64,000 nt of DNA from Nocardia asteroides (GCA_019930625.1 CP082844.1:2294001-2358000), one strand, 5' to 3'; shown: positions 1 through 9,494, numbered from the stretch's first letter. Notes: generated from the sequence alone by a model not told the origin. Translations and numbers: made by a program.

Positions 1-303
1 TTGCGGGTCGTAGACGGCGTAGTTCAGCGGTGTGGCGAGTTCGAACAGCAGGTGCCGCACGAAGCCGATCGCGTCGTAGGGACACGGCACGTAGAGCGCG
101 GCACCTGTGGCCGCCCCGCCGACCGGAACGGTGCTGAGAAAGCTGTCCTCATCCGGCAGTTCCGCGTTGCGTCTGTTCAACTCGGCCGCGATCCGCGCGA
201 CCGCGCCCGACTCGGGGACGCCCTGCTGGGTGCTCAGGTAGGCGTCGACCTCCGCGATCGACGACGCGACACCGGACGGCAGCAACACGTGGTCATAGCT
301 CAC
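1..303 (-). CDS. Hypothetical protein, N-terminal 101 codons (truncated by window edge)
   Basis: An open minus-strand frame starts at a GTG at 303 and runs off the window at base 1. The visible N-terminus begins VSYDHVLLPSGVAS and continues as a soluble, charged sequence with no membrane segment. I do not recognise the family. It lies 21 bp downstream of the small Cys-rich gene on the same strand, so the two may be co-transcribed. There is no clear Shine-Dalgarno, so the start could lie elsewhere. Confidence 0.6.
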   Translation of the reverse strand, partial: MSYDHVLLPSGVASSIAEVDAYLSTQQGVPESGAVARIAAELNRRNAELPDEDSFLSTVPVGGAATGAALYVPCPYDAIGFVRHLLFELATPLNYAVYDPQ

Positions 304-324
304 CGGGCCAGGGTACGGAACCGC

Positions 325-531
325 TCAGGCGCGCCGGGTGACCGCGTCGTCCTCGGTGCACCGGCAACCGCCTGCGAGGGCGCGGCAATCGAGGACGAAC
401 GTGTGCCGGACATGGCTGAAATCGAGGCAGTGTTCGTCGGTGCATTCGGCGATCCGGCTCGCGTGGACGATCAAAGTTCCGTGGCAGTGGTCGAACGCGG
501 ATTCGCAGGATGAACAACCTGGTGTACGCAT
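325..531 (-). CDS. Small Cys/His-rich putative metal-binding protein (68 aa)
   Basis: The 68-residue product contains eight cysteines (positions 6, 9, 16, 30, 35, 49, 56 and 58) and several histidines, including a CSSC pair, an HCH triplet and a terminal CRC. This pattern suggests a zinc- or iron-binding miniature domain. The ATG at 531 is preceded by an AGGAGG Shine-Dalgarno only four bases upstream, which favours it over longer in-frame starts. It resembles small actinobacterial hypothetical proteins, but I cannot assign a function. It is divergent from the ATP-grasp/alpha-E gene across a 287-bp gap. Confidence 0.7.
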   Translation of the reverse strand: MRTPGCSSCESAFDHCHGTLIVHASRIAECTDEHCLDFSHVRHTFVLDCRALAGGCRCTEDDAVTRRA

Positions 532-818
532 GGGACCTCCTGACGAGATCTGAGTCGTGATTCGGTGATACCACCGGCCCGGCCGATGCGGGGGGACCTG
601 GAGCCCGTGTGTCGCGTGCTCGCGTTTGCGCAATTTCACTGCAACCCTGTGGCCAACAGTGTGGGGAGGGCTGCGGTTCGCCTATCAAATGCGGTACTAC
701 ATGCGAAAATGTCCACACAGCCCACGAATGTGGAGCGGTGGAGGTGATCGTTCCTATTCGGGTGCGAAGCATTCGGCGACCGTTGGGCACACCTGGCGGC
801 GGAAGTGAGGTCGGCGCA

Positions 819-3653
819 GTGACGTTGCGCGATGAGCCGCGGGAAACCGCGCCCGGCACGACCGTGCGCGAGCAGATCACGCGCTACCGCAGAGAGGGCG
901 CCGACACCGCCGCGTACGACGAATGCGGTGCGCCCGTGGCGGGCTACTACGACGAATTGATCGACGCCAACGGCACAGTGCGCCGAATGTGGTCGGCATT
1001 GTCCGCCGACTTCGCCGAACTCGGCGGTGCGGGCCTCGACAGGCTGGACAGCCGGGTGCGCAGGCTGATCGATGACGACGGCATCACCTATCTCGAGACC
1101 GGCCCTTCGGCCGAGATCACGGCGCCGGCGCCGTGGCGGCTCGACCCGATTCCCTTGCTGGTCGCCGCGGACGATTGGACCCGGCTGGAGGCCGGGTTGG
1201 AACAGCGCTCCCGCGTGCTCGACGAAGTGCTCACCGATGTCTACGGCCCACGCAGGACGCTCGGCTCCGGGCTGCTCGCACCGGAAGTCGTATTCGGCAA
1301 CCGCGGCTACGTCCGGGCCGCGCACGGCATCACCGTGCCGGGCCGGCATCAGCTCTTCCTGCACGCCTGTGATCTCAGCCGCTGGAGCGACGGGCAGTTC
1401 CGGGCGCTCGCCGACTGGACGCAGGCGCCCTCCGGCGCCGGATACGCGCTGGCGGACCGCAGAGTGGTGTCGACCGCTATCCCGGAGTCGTTCGAGCACG
1501 CCAATCCGCGTCCGCTGACGCCTTTTGCCAGGGCGATGCGATCGATGCTGATCGAATCGGCGCAGGCCGACGACGAGCCGGTGGTCGTGGTACTCAGCCC
1601 CGGCGTTCGATCCGAGACCGCTTTCGATCAGGCGACGCTGGCCTCCACGCTCGGCTTTCCGCTGGTGGAGAGCGCCGACCTGGTGGTGCGGGACGGTTCG
1701 CTGTGGATGCGCTCGCTCGGCACGCTGGAACGGGTGGACGTAGTGTTGCGCCGGGTGGACGCCGAGCTCTCCGATCCGCTGGACTTGCGGCCGGATTCGC
1801 GGCTGGGTGTGGTCGGACTGGTCGAAGTGCTGCGCCGCGGCGCGGTGACGGTGGTGAACACCCTCGGCAGCGGGCTGTTGGAGAACCCCGCGCTGGCCGG
1901 CTTCCTGCCCGGGCTGTCGCGCGCGCTCCTCGATGAGGACCTGCTGCTGGAGGGTGCGCCGTCGTACTGGGGCGGTCACGACCGGGAGCGCGAGCATCTG
2001 ATCGCGAATCTGGAAAAGTTGATCCTCCGCTCGGCGGTCGACGGGGGCACGCTGTTCGGCCCCGAGCTGAGCCGGGCACAGCGCGACGAGGTGAAGGCCA
2101 GGATCGAGGCGCACGGGTGGCAGTGGGTAGGCCAGGAACCGGCGCAGTTCTCCGTCGCGCCCGCCGTTCGTGATCACGACGGACTCGCCGCCGCTCCGGT
2201 CGGCATGCGACTGTTCTCGCTCGCCCATCGCGGCGGCTACACCGTGATGTCCGGTGGACTCGGCCAGTTGCGTCAGCGCACGACCGAGCGCGCCGCGATC
2301 AAGATCGCCGCCAAGGACATATGGGTGCGGGCCGCGCCGACGGCCGCCGCCGCGATCGGCATCGAGCCGCCGCGCGCGGAGCGCGAACGGCGCACCGCAC
2401 CGCCGGTGGAAGCGATCAGCTCTCCGCGCGTGCTCAACGATTTCTTCTGGATGGGCCGCTACGGCGAGCGCGCGGAGGACACCGTCCGCCTCCTGATCGC
2501 CACCCACGAGCGCTACCAGGAGTTCCGGTATCGCCCATGGCTGGAGGGCGCGCAGGCGATGCCGATCCTCTTGGCCGCCCTCGGCCGCGCCACCGCCACC
2601 GCGGCGCCGACGGAGGGCCTGTTCGGTCCGGAGGTGCGAGCCCTTGCGCCGCAGCAGAGTTCGGTCGATCGCGGCATGCTCTCGCTGTCGGGCCGCGTGG
2701 AAGGTGAGGCGGGCGTCGCGCATTACGGCGACGATCGATCGCACGCCTCGGCCGGATCCACCGCGCATCACGCTCAGGAGTCGAGTGCCGTTGCGGCGCC
2801 AGGGTCGGGCAAAACCGCGGGAGGGGAGGTGGACGCACCGGTGCCCGGCGCGTCCCGCGAGGGCCACGACTACCTCGTCACCCTGACGATCGATCGGGAG
2901 CTGCCCGGATCGCTGGCCTTCGCGATCGATCGGTACGGCAGCGCCGCGCGCGCGGTACGCGACCAATTGCCGGTGGACACCTGGATGATCCTCGGCGCGG
3001 TCGACCGTGCGCTGGCCGGCTATCCGGCCGCGACCGACGACCTGGAGGCGGAGCTGTCGGAGGTGCATTCGCGAACCCTGGCCGGGCTGCTCGCGCTGTC
3101 CGGGATCGATGGAGAGTCGCTGCTGCGCGACACCGGGTGGTACGTCAGAGACATCGGCAAGCGAATCGAGCGCGGTCTCGCCCTGACCGCGTTGCTGTCG
3201 GCCGCGCTCACCAAGCAGTATCCGGACGAGACCGAGCGGGAGGTCACCGATTGGGTGCTGCGGGTCAGCGAGTCCTCGGTGAGTTACCGTCGACGCCACC
3301 GCGATTCGGTGCGGACCGCGAACGTCGCCGAACTCCTGCTTTTCGACACCGCCAACCCGCGATCGCTGGCCTATCAGCTCGACCGGCTCCACGCCGATTT
3401 CCACGCGCTGCCCGGAGCGTCGGGCTCGTCGCGTCCGCAGCGGCTGCTCGCGGACGCGCGACGCATGCTGCGCCGCCTCGACTCCGACGATCTCGAGGTG
3501 ACCGATGCCGACGACCGGCGCACCGAACTGGCCGAGTTGCTGGAGGGAGTGCATCTGCGCCTGCGCAAGGTTTCCGAATCGTTCGAGACCACCACGCTGT
3601 CGCTCCCGGTGGGCATCCAGCCGCTGTGGGGCAGCGCCCAGGTCGTCGGATGA
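819..3653 (+). CDS. Circularly permuted ATP-grasp / alpha-E fusion protein
   Basis: The 944-aa product joins a circularly permuted type 2 ATP-grasp domain (DUF404/DUF407 type, about residues 1-525) to an alpha-E domain (DUF403 type, from about 532, opening with the FFWMGRYGERAEDT signature). Known family members occur next to transglutaminase-like genes and are predicted to ligate amino acids or peptides. The next gene here fits that. The alpha-E domain is split by about 100 low-complexity residues (about 590-692, rich in Ser, Ala, Gly and His) before the second helical half resumes. The start is the GTG at 819, eight bases after GAGG. Upstream in-frame starts would add an unconvincing Cys-rich extension. 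The stop overlaps the next ATG (ATGA). Confidence 0.88.
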   Translation: MTLRDEPRETAPGTTVREQITRYRREGADTAAYDECGAPVAGYYDELIDANGTVRRMWSALSADFAELGGAGLDRLDSRVRRLIDDDGITYLETGPSAEITAPAPWRLDPIPLLVAADDWTRLEAGLEQRSRVLDEVLTDVYGPRRTLGSGLLAPEVVFGNRGYVRAAHGITVPGRHQLFLHACDLSRWSDGQFRALADWTQAPSGAGYALADRRVVSTAIPESFEHANPRPLTPFARAMRSMLIESAQADDEPVVVVLSPGVRSETAFDQATLASTLGFPLVESADLVVRDGSLWMRSLGTLERVDVVLRRVDAELSDPLDLRPDSRLGVVGLVEVLRRGAVTVVNTLGSGLLENPALAGFLPGLSRALLDEDLLLEGAPSYWGGHDREREHLIANLEKLILRSAVDGGTLFGPELSRAQRDEVKARIEAHGWQWVGQEPAQFSVAPAVRDHDGLAAAPVGMRLFSLAHRGGYTVMSGGLGQLRQRTTERAAIKIAAKDIWVRAAPTAAAAIGIEPPRAERERRTAPPVEAISSPRVLNDFFWMGRYGERAEDTVRLLIATHERYQEFRYRPWLEGAQAMPILLAALGRATATAAPTEGLFGPEVRALAPQQSSVDRGMLSLSGRVEGEAGVAHYGDDRSHASAGSTAHHAQESSAVAAPGSGKTAGGEVDAPVPGASREGHDYLVTLTIDRELPGSLAFAIDRYGSAARAVRDQLPVDTWMILGAVDRALAGYPAATDDLEAELSEVHSRTLAGLLALSGIDGESLLRDTGWYVRDIGKRIERGLALTALLSAALTKQYPDETEREVTDWVLRVSESSVSYRRRHRDSVRTANVAELLLFDTANPRSLAYQLDRLHADFHALPGASGSSRPQRLLADARRMLRRLDSDDLEVTDADDRRTELAELLEGVHLRLRKVSESFETTTLSLPVGIQPLWGSAQVVG

Positions 3654-4564
3654 CCGGCCCCGGCGCTGCGGCCCGGCGCTACCGGGTGGAGCATCGCACC
3701 AAGTACGCGTACTCCGGGGAGGTCACCAGCTCCTACGGTCGCGCGTACTTGACGCCGCGCGATCTGCCGGGCCAGCGACTGCTCGCCCACGACATCCGGA
3801 TCGACCCCGCACCGTCGGACCGGTCGGTCGGCGGGGACGTGTACGGCAACACCACCTCCTATTTCCATGTCACCAGCGTGCATCGCGCCCTGACGGTCAT
3901 CGGCGAATCCCTGGTGGAAGTCGATGCTCCCGGCCACGATCGCACGGGACCGGCCGCCGAGCGATGGGAGAAAGCGCGCCCGACCAGCGCGACGAGGCCG
4001 TTCGCGCGGGAGTTCGCCCTCGACCTGCATCCGCCCGAGATCGCCGCGGAGATCACCGGGTACGCGGCCGAATCCTTTCTGCCGGGCAGGCCGCTGCTGG
4101 ACGCGGTGGCCGAGCTGAACACCCGCATCTACACCGACTTCGCCTACCGGTCCGGCGCCACGACCGTGTCCACCCGAGTGGCCGACGTGTTCGCGGCCCG
4201 TGCGGGCGTGTGCCAGGACTTCGCCCGCCTGGCCGTCGCCTGCCTGCGCTCGCACGGCCTCGCCGCCAGGTACGTGTCCGGCTATCTGGCCACCGATCCG
4301 CCGCCGGGGAAGGAGCGGATGGTCGGCTCGGACGCCACACATGCCTGGGCGGCGGTGTGGATGCCCGGTGCGGACGAGGACGATCGCGCGGGCCACTGGA
4401 TCGACCTGGACCCCACCAACGACCAGTTCGGCGACGAGCGGTACATCACCGCCGCCTGGGGCCGGGACTACGCCGACGTCCCTCCGCTGCGCGGCATCAT
4501 CTACACCGACGCGAAGGACAGTGCGATCACCGTTTCCGTCGATGTCACGGAGGTCGGCGGCTGA
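3650..4564 (+). CDS. Transglutaminase-like cysteine peptidase family protein
   Basis: The 304-aa product has an N-terminal beta-rich domain (RYRVEHRTKYAYSGEV) typical of bacterial transglutaminase-like proteins. The papain-like core follows, with catalytic Cys188 in GVCQDFARLA, His in DATHAWAAVW and Asp in DLDPTNDQ, so the full Cys-His-Asp triad is present. It overlaps the upstream ATP-grasp/alpha-E gene by four bases and is surely translationally coupled. By family knowledge the pair belongs to a predicted peptide-modifying system. The substrate is unknown. There is no signal peptide, so it probably acts in the cytoplasm. Confidence 0.88.
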   Translation: MTGPGAAARRYRVEHRTKYAYSGEVTSSYGRAYLTPRDLPGQRLLAHDIRIDPAPSDRSVGGDVYGNTTSYFHVTSVHRALTVIGESLVEVDAPGHDRTGPAAERWEKARPTSATRPFAREFALDLHPPEIAAEITGYAAESFLPGRPLLDAVAELNTRIYTDFAYRSGATTVSTRVADVFAARAGVCQDFARLAVACLRSHGLAARYVSGYLATDPPPGKERMVGSDATHAWAAVWMPGADEDDRAGHWIDLDPTNDQFGDERYITAAWGRDYADVPPLRGIIYTDAKDSAITVSVDVTEVGG

Positions 4565-4835
4565 TCGGCGACGCTCGGCGCGGCCGGCTGATCACGATCG
4601 AGCTGCCGCCGAGTTCCGAGAGACGGTCCGGCGCGCGGCACATCCGTGTCCCAGAGCTCGGTGGCGGCGACCGACTTATCGAACCGGGGTCCGACGCAGG
4701 CCGCCGACTCGCAGCCGCATGCGACGACTCGGACGATCGTCGCGCGGGGGTAGACACCGTTGCTCACCGGCCGCGTCCACCGTGTTCGCCGGGCCGGCCC
4801 CGGAGGGAGGACGCCGAGATCGCGGTCCGGCCGAT

Positions 4836-5546
4836 TCAGGCGCGCAGCCGCTCCCTGCGCAACTGGTCGACCTCGGGGAGGTCGAGCGGAGCCAGCTCGC
4901 TGACGCCGAGTGCGCGCATCAGCAGCAGGTCGGCGAGTTCGGGATTGCGGGCCAGCGCAGGGCCGTGCATGTAGGTGCCGATCACCGACTCCTGGACGAC
5001 GCCCTCGAGCCCGTCGCCGACGCCGTTGCCGACGCCTCGGGTGACGCGGGCCAAGCCGTGCGCCTCGCCGCCGAGTTTGGTGCCGCCCCGGTGGTTCTCG
5101 AAGCCGGTGAGCGCCGCGGTGAGCCCGTCGAGCAGGGGTGTGGTCGTCACCTCGCCGATGGCGCGCTTGTGCTGCGGCGACGTGGTGACGTCGATCAGGC
5201 CGACGCCGTCCACCCGCTCGCCCGCGGAGGTCTCGTACCACTGGCCGAGCACCTGGATGGCCGCGCAGATCGCCAGGACGGGAGCGCCTTTCGCGGCGGC
5301 GCGCTGCAAACCGGGGTAGCGCTGCAGGTGCCGGGTGGCCAGACGCTGAGCGGAATCCTCCGCGCCGCCGAGGGTGTAGATGTCCAGGGAATCCGGCACC
5401 GGTTCCGGCAGCGTGATCTCGACGATCTCGGCGTCGTAGCCGCGCATGCGCAGCCGCTGGCGCAGTACGAGGGCGTTGCCGCCGTCGCCGTAGGTGCCCA
5501 TCACGTCCGGCAGCACCAAGCCGATGCGAATGGTCGACTCACTCAT
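4836..5546 (-). CDS. gatD: Lipid II isoglutaminyl synthase, glutaminase subunit GatD
   Basis: This is a class I (CobB/CobQ-like) glutamine amidotransferase of 236 aa. The nucleophile lies in LAICAAIQVLGQ and the catalytic His in IGTYMHGP. It hydrolyses glutamine and supplies ammonia to MurT, which amidates the D-glutamate of lipid II to D-isoglutamine. The ATG overlaps the murT stop (ATGA), as expected for a stoichiometric complex. The gene converges on the transglutaminase gene across 271 bp in which I see no gene. Confidence 0.93.
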   Translation of the reverse strand: MSESTIRIGLVLPDVMGTYGDGGNALVLRQRLRMRGYDAEIVEITLPEPVPDSLDIYTLGGAEDSAQRLATRHLQRYPGLQRAAAKGAPVLAICAAIQVLGQWYETSAGERVDGVGLIDVTTSPQHKRAIGEVTTTPLLDGLTAALTGFENHRGGTKLGGEAHGLARVTRGVGNGVGDGLEGVVQESVIGTYMHGPALARNPELADLLLMRALGVSELAPLDLPEVDQLRRERLRA

Positions 5547-6781
5547 GATGCCCGCTCCTCGAGGTCACGGTTGAGATCACGGAAGGCGGTGTAGTTCGCG
5601 AGCACTTCCACATGGCCCGCCGGACACGACGCGATGGCGCGCACCGGATCGGGCACCGTCGTGTGCTCCACGCCCGCGTAGGTCAGGCGCACCGCGAGAT
5701 CGGTGGCGCGCTCGCCCGCCGCCACCACCTGCACGCCTTCGAAGTGCTCGAAGCGCACGTCCCACAGCCACGACAGGTCCTCGCCGTCGGGCACCTGGCC
5801 GTTCACCGCGATCACCAGGCCCGCCGAGGTCGGCTCGATCATCGACAGCGCCTCCTGCCACCCGGCCGGGTTCTTGGCCAGCAGCAGACGCGCGTCGTGC
5901 TCGCCGACCTGCACGGTGCGGTAGCGGCCCGCGATCTCACGGACCGTGCCCGCGGCCGCGACGGCCTCCCGCGCGTCGGCGCCCAGTGCGACGGCCGCCG
6001 CCACCGCCTGTGCGGCGTTGCCGCGATTGGCCCGTCCGGGCAGCGCGAGCCGCAACGGGTAGCGCGCGCTCTCCGGGGCGACCAGATCGTCCCCGTCGAG
6101 CCACCAATCCGGTTCGGGGCGTTGGAAGTCTGCACCGGTACTGCGCCAGTGCGCGCCCTCCCAGATGATCGGCTCGCCGCTGCGCGGGCAGCTGGTCGCG
6201 TCCATCGCCCAGCCGCTGCCCGCCGACACCCACACCACGTTGGGATGGTCGTAGGCGATCGAGGTGACGAGCACGTCGTCACAGTTGGCGATCACGACGG
6301 TCGCCGGGTGCTTCGCCAAGCCCGCGCGCAACTTGCGCTCGATCATGTTGATCTCGCCGACCCGGTCGAGCTGGTCGCGGCTGAGGTTCAGCAGGATCAC
6401 CGCCGAGGGGTTCAACGAATCGGTGACGTGCGGCAGGTGCAGTTCGTCCACCTCGATCGCGGCCAGCGGCGCGCGCCGGTGCGCGTTGAGCGCGGCGACG
6501 ATGCCGGCGTCCATATTCGCGCCGTCGGCCTGGGTCGCGACCGCGCCCAGCGTGCTGAGCGCGGCGGTGGTCATCCGCGTGGTGGTGGACTTGCCGTTCG
6601 TGCCGGTCACCAGCACGGTGCGCCGCCGGCGTCCCAGCTGGTCCATCACGGTCGGATCGATCTTCAACGCGATCAGGCCGCCGATCATCGAGCCCTTGCC
6701 GCGACCCGCCTTCTGCGAGGCCCAGGACGCCGCGGCGGCCGCCGCGAGCGCGAGCCGTCCGCGCACCGATATGTCTGCCAC
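5543..6781 (-). CDS. murT: Lipid II isoglutaminyl synthase, Mur-ligase-like subunit MurT
   Basis: The 412-aa Mur ligase relative has the ATP-binding loop VTGTNGKSTTT near residue 60, a central ligase fold and a C-terminal DUF1727-type domain. With GatD it amidates the second stem-peptide residue of lipid II in the cytoplasm. Where the family often has a four-Cys zinc ribbon, this protein reads CPRSGEPI followed by HWRSTGADF, so only one of four Cys remains. The start is an ATG at 6781, just inside the end of the upstream minus-strand region. Confidence 0.93.
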   Translation of the reverse strand: MADISVRGRLALAAAAAASWASQKAGRGKGSMIGGLIALKIDPTVMDQLGRRRRTVLVTGTNGKSTTTRMTTAALSTLGAVATQADGANMDAGIVAALNAHRRAPLAAIEVDELHLPHVTDSLNPSAVILLNLSRDQLDRVGEINMIERKLRAGLAKHPATVVIANCDDVLVTSIAYDHPNVVWVSAGSGWAMDATSCPRSGEPIIWEGAHWRSTGADFQRPEPDWWLDGDDLVAPESARYPLRLALPGRANRGNAAQAVAAAVALGADAREAVAAAGTVREIAGRYRTVQVGEHDARLLLAKNPAGWQEALSMIEPTSAGLVIAVNGQVPDGEDLSWLWDVRFEHFEGVQVVAAGERATDLAVRLTYAGVEHTTVPDPVRAIASCPAGHVEVLANYTAFRDLNRDLEERAS

Positions 6782-6846
6782 GTCGCGAGTCTATGTTCGC
6801 CCCGCGATCCGGGCGCGCCGCGGTCGGGTGGCGTGGGCCACGCGGC

Positions 6847-7488
6847 TCAGTCGCGGTAGAGCTTGGCCTCGTAGTTCTCCGGCGAGTAGTAGCGCTCCAG
6901 CTCCTCCACCGTCTCGGTGACGTTCGTATATACCTCTTTGACCAGGCAGGCAGCGCTCGGCAAGGTGTCCTGCGGCCACTGTTCGGGCTCCCACAGGTGG
7001 CTGCGTATGAACGCCTTGGCGCAATGGAAGAAGATCTGGTCGATGTCCACCTCGACCGCGAGGATCGGGCGGTGACCGCGCACTACCATGTCGTCGAAGT
7101 ACGGCGCGTCGCGCACCAAGCGGGCGCGGCCGTTGATCCGCAGCGTCTCCCGGCGGCCCGGGATCACGAACAGCAGGCCGACGTGCGGGTTGGCCAGGAT
7201 GTTGAGGTAGCCGTCGGCGCGCCGGTTACCGGGGCGCTCCGGGATGGCGAGGGTGGTGTCGTCGAGTACCCGCACGAACCCCGCCGGATCGCCTTTCGGG
7301 GAGGCGTCGCAGTTGCCGTTCGCGTCGCTGGTGCTCATCACCAGGAACGGAGAGGTCGCGATCCACTCCCGGTCCCTGGCATGCAGTGCGGTCCGCTCCT
7401 TGGTGGCGGCGCGCGGCGCCACCTCGCCGAGCAATTCCCGCAGGTCTGCCGCGTCGGTGATCTCGTTCGGGACGGTGCTCTCGCGCAT
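6847..7488 (-). CDS. FMN-dependent PPOX-type flavoprotein (pyridoxamine 5-phosphate oxidase family)
   Basis: The 213-aa protein has the split-barrel signature SPFLVMSTSDANG, then DASPKGD, LAIPERPGNRR and NPHVGLLFVIPG. These match the MSMEG_1061-like group of PPOX flavoproteins, which bind FMN or F420, usually with unknown substrates. I chose the ATG at 7488 because the family starts near TDAADLRELLG. A GTG at 7557 would add 23 residues with no Shine-Dalgarno. It sits between the FAD oxidoreductase and murT, all on the minus strand. Confidence 0.85.
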   Translation of the reverse strand: MRESTVPNEITDAADLRELLGEVAPRAATKERTALHARDREWIATSPFLVMSTSDANGNCDASPKGDPAGFVRVLDDTTLAIPERPGNRRADGYLNILANPHVGLLFVIPGRRETLRINGRARLVRDAPYFDDMVVRGHRPILAVEVDIDQIFFHCAKAFIRSHLWEPEQWPQDTLPSAACLVKEVYTNVTETVEELERYYSPENYEAKLYRD

Positions 7489-7564
7489 ATCTCGATTCAA
7501 GCATCGTCCCGGGCCGTTGGCGATCGAATTCGATTCGGGCGAAGAGAGTTCGACCACGTGCCGT

Positions 7565-9340
7565 TCACGCAGGGGCGTCGAACATGTTCGGCTGTCCGGC
7601 CGCGTAGCGGTCGGCGTCGATCCGGCGCAGCGGTTCCAGTTCGGGCGCGCGGTAGAGGGTGTACATCCGGCAGCGCTCCGCGTTGGAGCCGGCCACGTCC
7701 AGCAGCGCGTTCACCGCGGCTCGCGCGGACTCGTTGGCGCCCTCCATGGTGGCCAAGTCCACATTCGTGCGCACGTAATCACCCGCCAGAAACAGGTTTT
7801 CCAATGTTCCGTGCGCCTGCGGACGGTACTCCCACGACCCGGCGGTGTTGATCAGCAGCGGGTCGGCGTTGGCGTTGCGCCGCTGCCCCTCCTGCCAGGT
7901 GATGCCCGGGTCGAGGAACCAGGAGTGCAGGTCGGCGTCGCTCAGCACCTCGCCGCGATCGTCCAGGTGGACCCTGATCTGGGCCCACGCTACGCGAGCG
8001 ATCTCCTCGTGGGTGCACTCCTTGGCCGGTTTGCCGAACAAGATGCCGGGGGTGTTCCAGTCGGAGATGTCCACCGACAGGCAGTCCTGCACACTGCCGT
8101 CGCCGAACTCGGTCAGCTTGCGGCGCCACAGCTGGTTCTGGGTGATCGAGGTGAGCGACCAAGGCGCGTCGATGTAGGCGGTGTGGCCGCGCGAGATGTC
8201 TGCCGGTCTGCGCAGATAGAACTGGATGCCGTTCATCCAGTCGGTGGACAGGTTGTCCATTCCCGCCAGTTCGGGCCAGGCGGCGAGCACTTGCGGCGAC
8301 CACAAGGTGCGCGCCCGTTCGGCGGGCAGCGCCACGACGAAGTAGTCGGCCTCGATCGTGCGCTGGACGCCGGTCTCGTCCACGACGCGCGCCGCGGTGA
8401 TCCTGCGGTCGCGCACCTCCAGCTCGCGCACCTCGGCTCCGAGCACGAACTCCGCGCCCAGTTCGCGGATCCGCCGCATCCACGGGTCGATCCAGACCGC
8501 GTTGGTCGGGCCGTTCAGTACGCGGTCCAGGCCGCCGTCGTTGCCGATCCCCAAGGGATTGCCGAGGAACTGCTCGCCCATCGTGCCGATGGTGCGCACG
8601 CTGGCCACGTTCTCCTTCGCGGCGACCATGATGCTGGTCAGCGTGCGCGAGAGCAGTGCGCGGAACTCGTGCGAGCGCACGTGGCCGCCGACGAAGTCGT
8701 GCCAGGAGGTGGCCTCCCACTGGCCGAGGCGGCGCGCGTCGCAGCTGGTGTTGAAGACCAGCAGCCGTCCGGCGAAGTAGACGCCCTCCGCCGGCGGCAA
8801 TTTCAACGTGGTCGACAGCGCCGCGCCGAGCGTTTCACGGAAGCCATCGGGATCGAATGCCGTGCGGGCGCGCGGACCCAGCGGAACGCGGAAGTCGTCA
8901 CCGCCGCGCCGGGCGAAGCGCGCTTCCGGCACCGCGACGAGGTTGTCCCAGACGCCGTTGGCATTGTTCGGGAACGGGATTCGGCGCATCGTGTCCGGCA
9001 CGTGCTGGTAGAAGCCGGGGAAGAAGCGGAAGCCGTGTTCCCCGGGCAGGTCCGGGCGCCCGTTCGCTCCGGTGCCCGGCACGCCGACGCTGCGGGCTTT
9101 ACCGCCCCACGCGCGTTTTTCGTAGACGGTGACCCGGAATCCGCGTTCGGCCAGTTCATGCGCCGCGGTCAGGCCCGCGACACCGCCACCGAGTACCGCG
9201 ACTCGTCTGCCGCCGTGATCCGCCGCGGCCGGCGTCGGCCGCAGCGCACCCGCCGCCAGTACCCCCGCCGTCGCCACCCCCGCTGCGACCGTGTTACGAA
9301 GCAATGCTCTTCGCGATACGGTCCACTGATTGTCTGCCAT
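7565..9340 (-). CDS. Tat-exported FAD-dependent amine oxidase/desaturase-like oxidoreductase
   Basis: The 591-aa protein starts with a twin-arginine signal (SRRALLRN, residues 9-16) and an Ala-rich hydrophobic stretch. A Rossmann FAD site follows (VAVLGGGVAGLTAAHELA, about 47-64), with a C-terminal FAD-closing motif (LFLAGDYV). The fold resembles phytoene-desaturase and hydroxysqualene-dehydroxylase relatives (NAD(P)-binding/amine oxidase superfamily). The substrate cannot be told from sequence. Export through Tat implies a folded flavoprotein outside the membrane. A TAGGCT element lies upstream in the 154-bp gap. Confidence 0.85.
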   Translation of the reverse strand: MADNQWTVSRRALLRNTVAAGVATAGVLAAGALRPTPAAADHGGRRVAVLGGGVAGLTAAHELAERGFRVTVYEKRAWGGKARSVGVPGTGANGRPDLPGEHGFRFFPGFYQHVPDTMRRIPFPNNANGVWDNLVAVPEARFARRGGDDFRVPLGPRARTAFDPDGFRETLGAALSTTLKLPPAEGVYFAGRLLVFNTSCDARRLGQWEATSWHDFVGGHVRSHEFRALLSRTLTSIMVAAKENVASVRTIGTMGEQFLGNPLGIGNDGGLDRVLNGPTNAVWIDPWMRRIRELGAEFVLGAEVRELEVRDRRITAARVVDETGVQRTIEADYFVVALPAERARTLWSPQVLAAWPELAGMDNLSTDWMNGIQFYLRRPADISRGHTAYIDAPWSLTSITQNQLWRRKLTEFGDGSVQDCLSVDISDWNTPGILFGKPAKECTHEEIARVAWAQIRVHLDDRGEVLSDADLHSWFLDPGITWQEGQRRNANADPLLINTAGSWEYRPQAHGTLENLFLAGDYVRTNVDLATMEGANESARAAVNALLDVAGSNAERCRMYTLYRAPELEPLRRIDADRYAAGQPNMFDAPA

Positions 9341-9494
9341 GCGCCGCTCTGCTGCCTAGCCTAGGGACCAACTTCCACGCCGGGCACTACCTTAAAGCGG
9401 CAAACCGATCACCGAGCACCGACCCCGTGAAGCGCCCGTGCGGATCGCGGCGACTGTGCGGTCGAGCACCCGGCGGGGAGGTGTGACCGCCCGC

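Noticed and set aside
1..513. Plus-strand frame at the left edge
   Set aside because: The minus strand carries the small Cys-rich gene and a coherent partial protein. The plus frame is Arg/Val-rich antisense.
636..3554. Very long minus-strand frame (about 970 codons) opposite the ATP-grasp/alpha-E gene
   Set aside because: It is rich in Arg, Gly and His and has no family motif. It is the antisense shadow of a clearly coding GC-rich gene.
4565..4835. Gene between the transglutaminase and gatD genes
   Set aside because: Frames there are short and shadow-like without ribosome sites. It is treated as intergenic.
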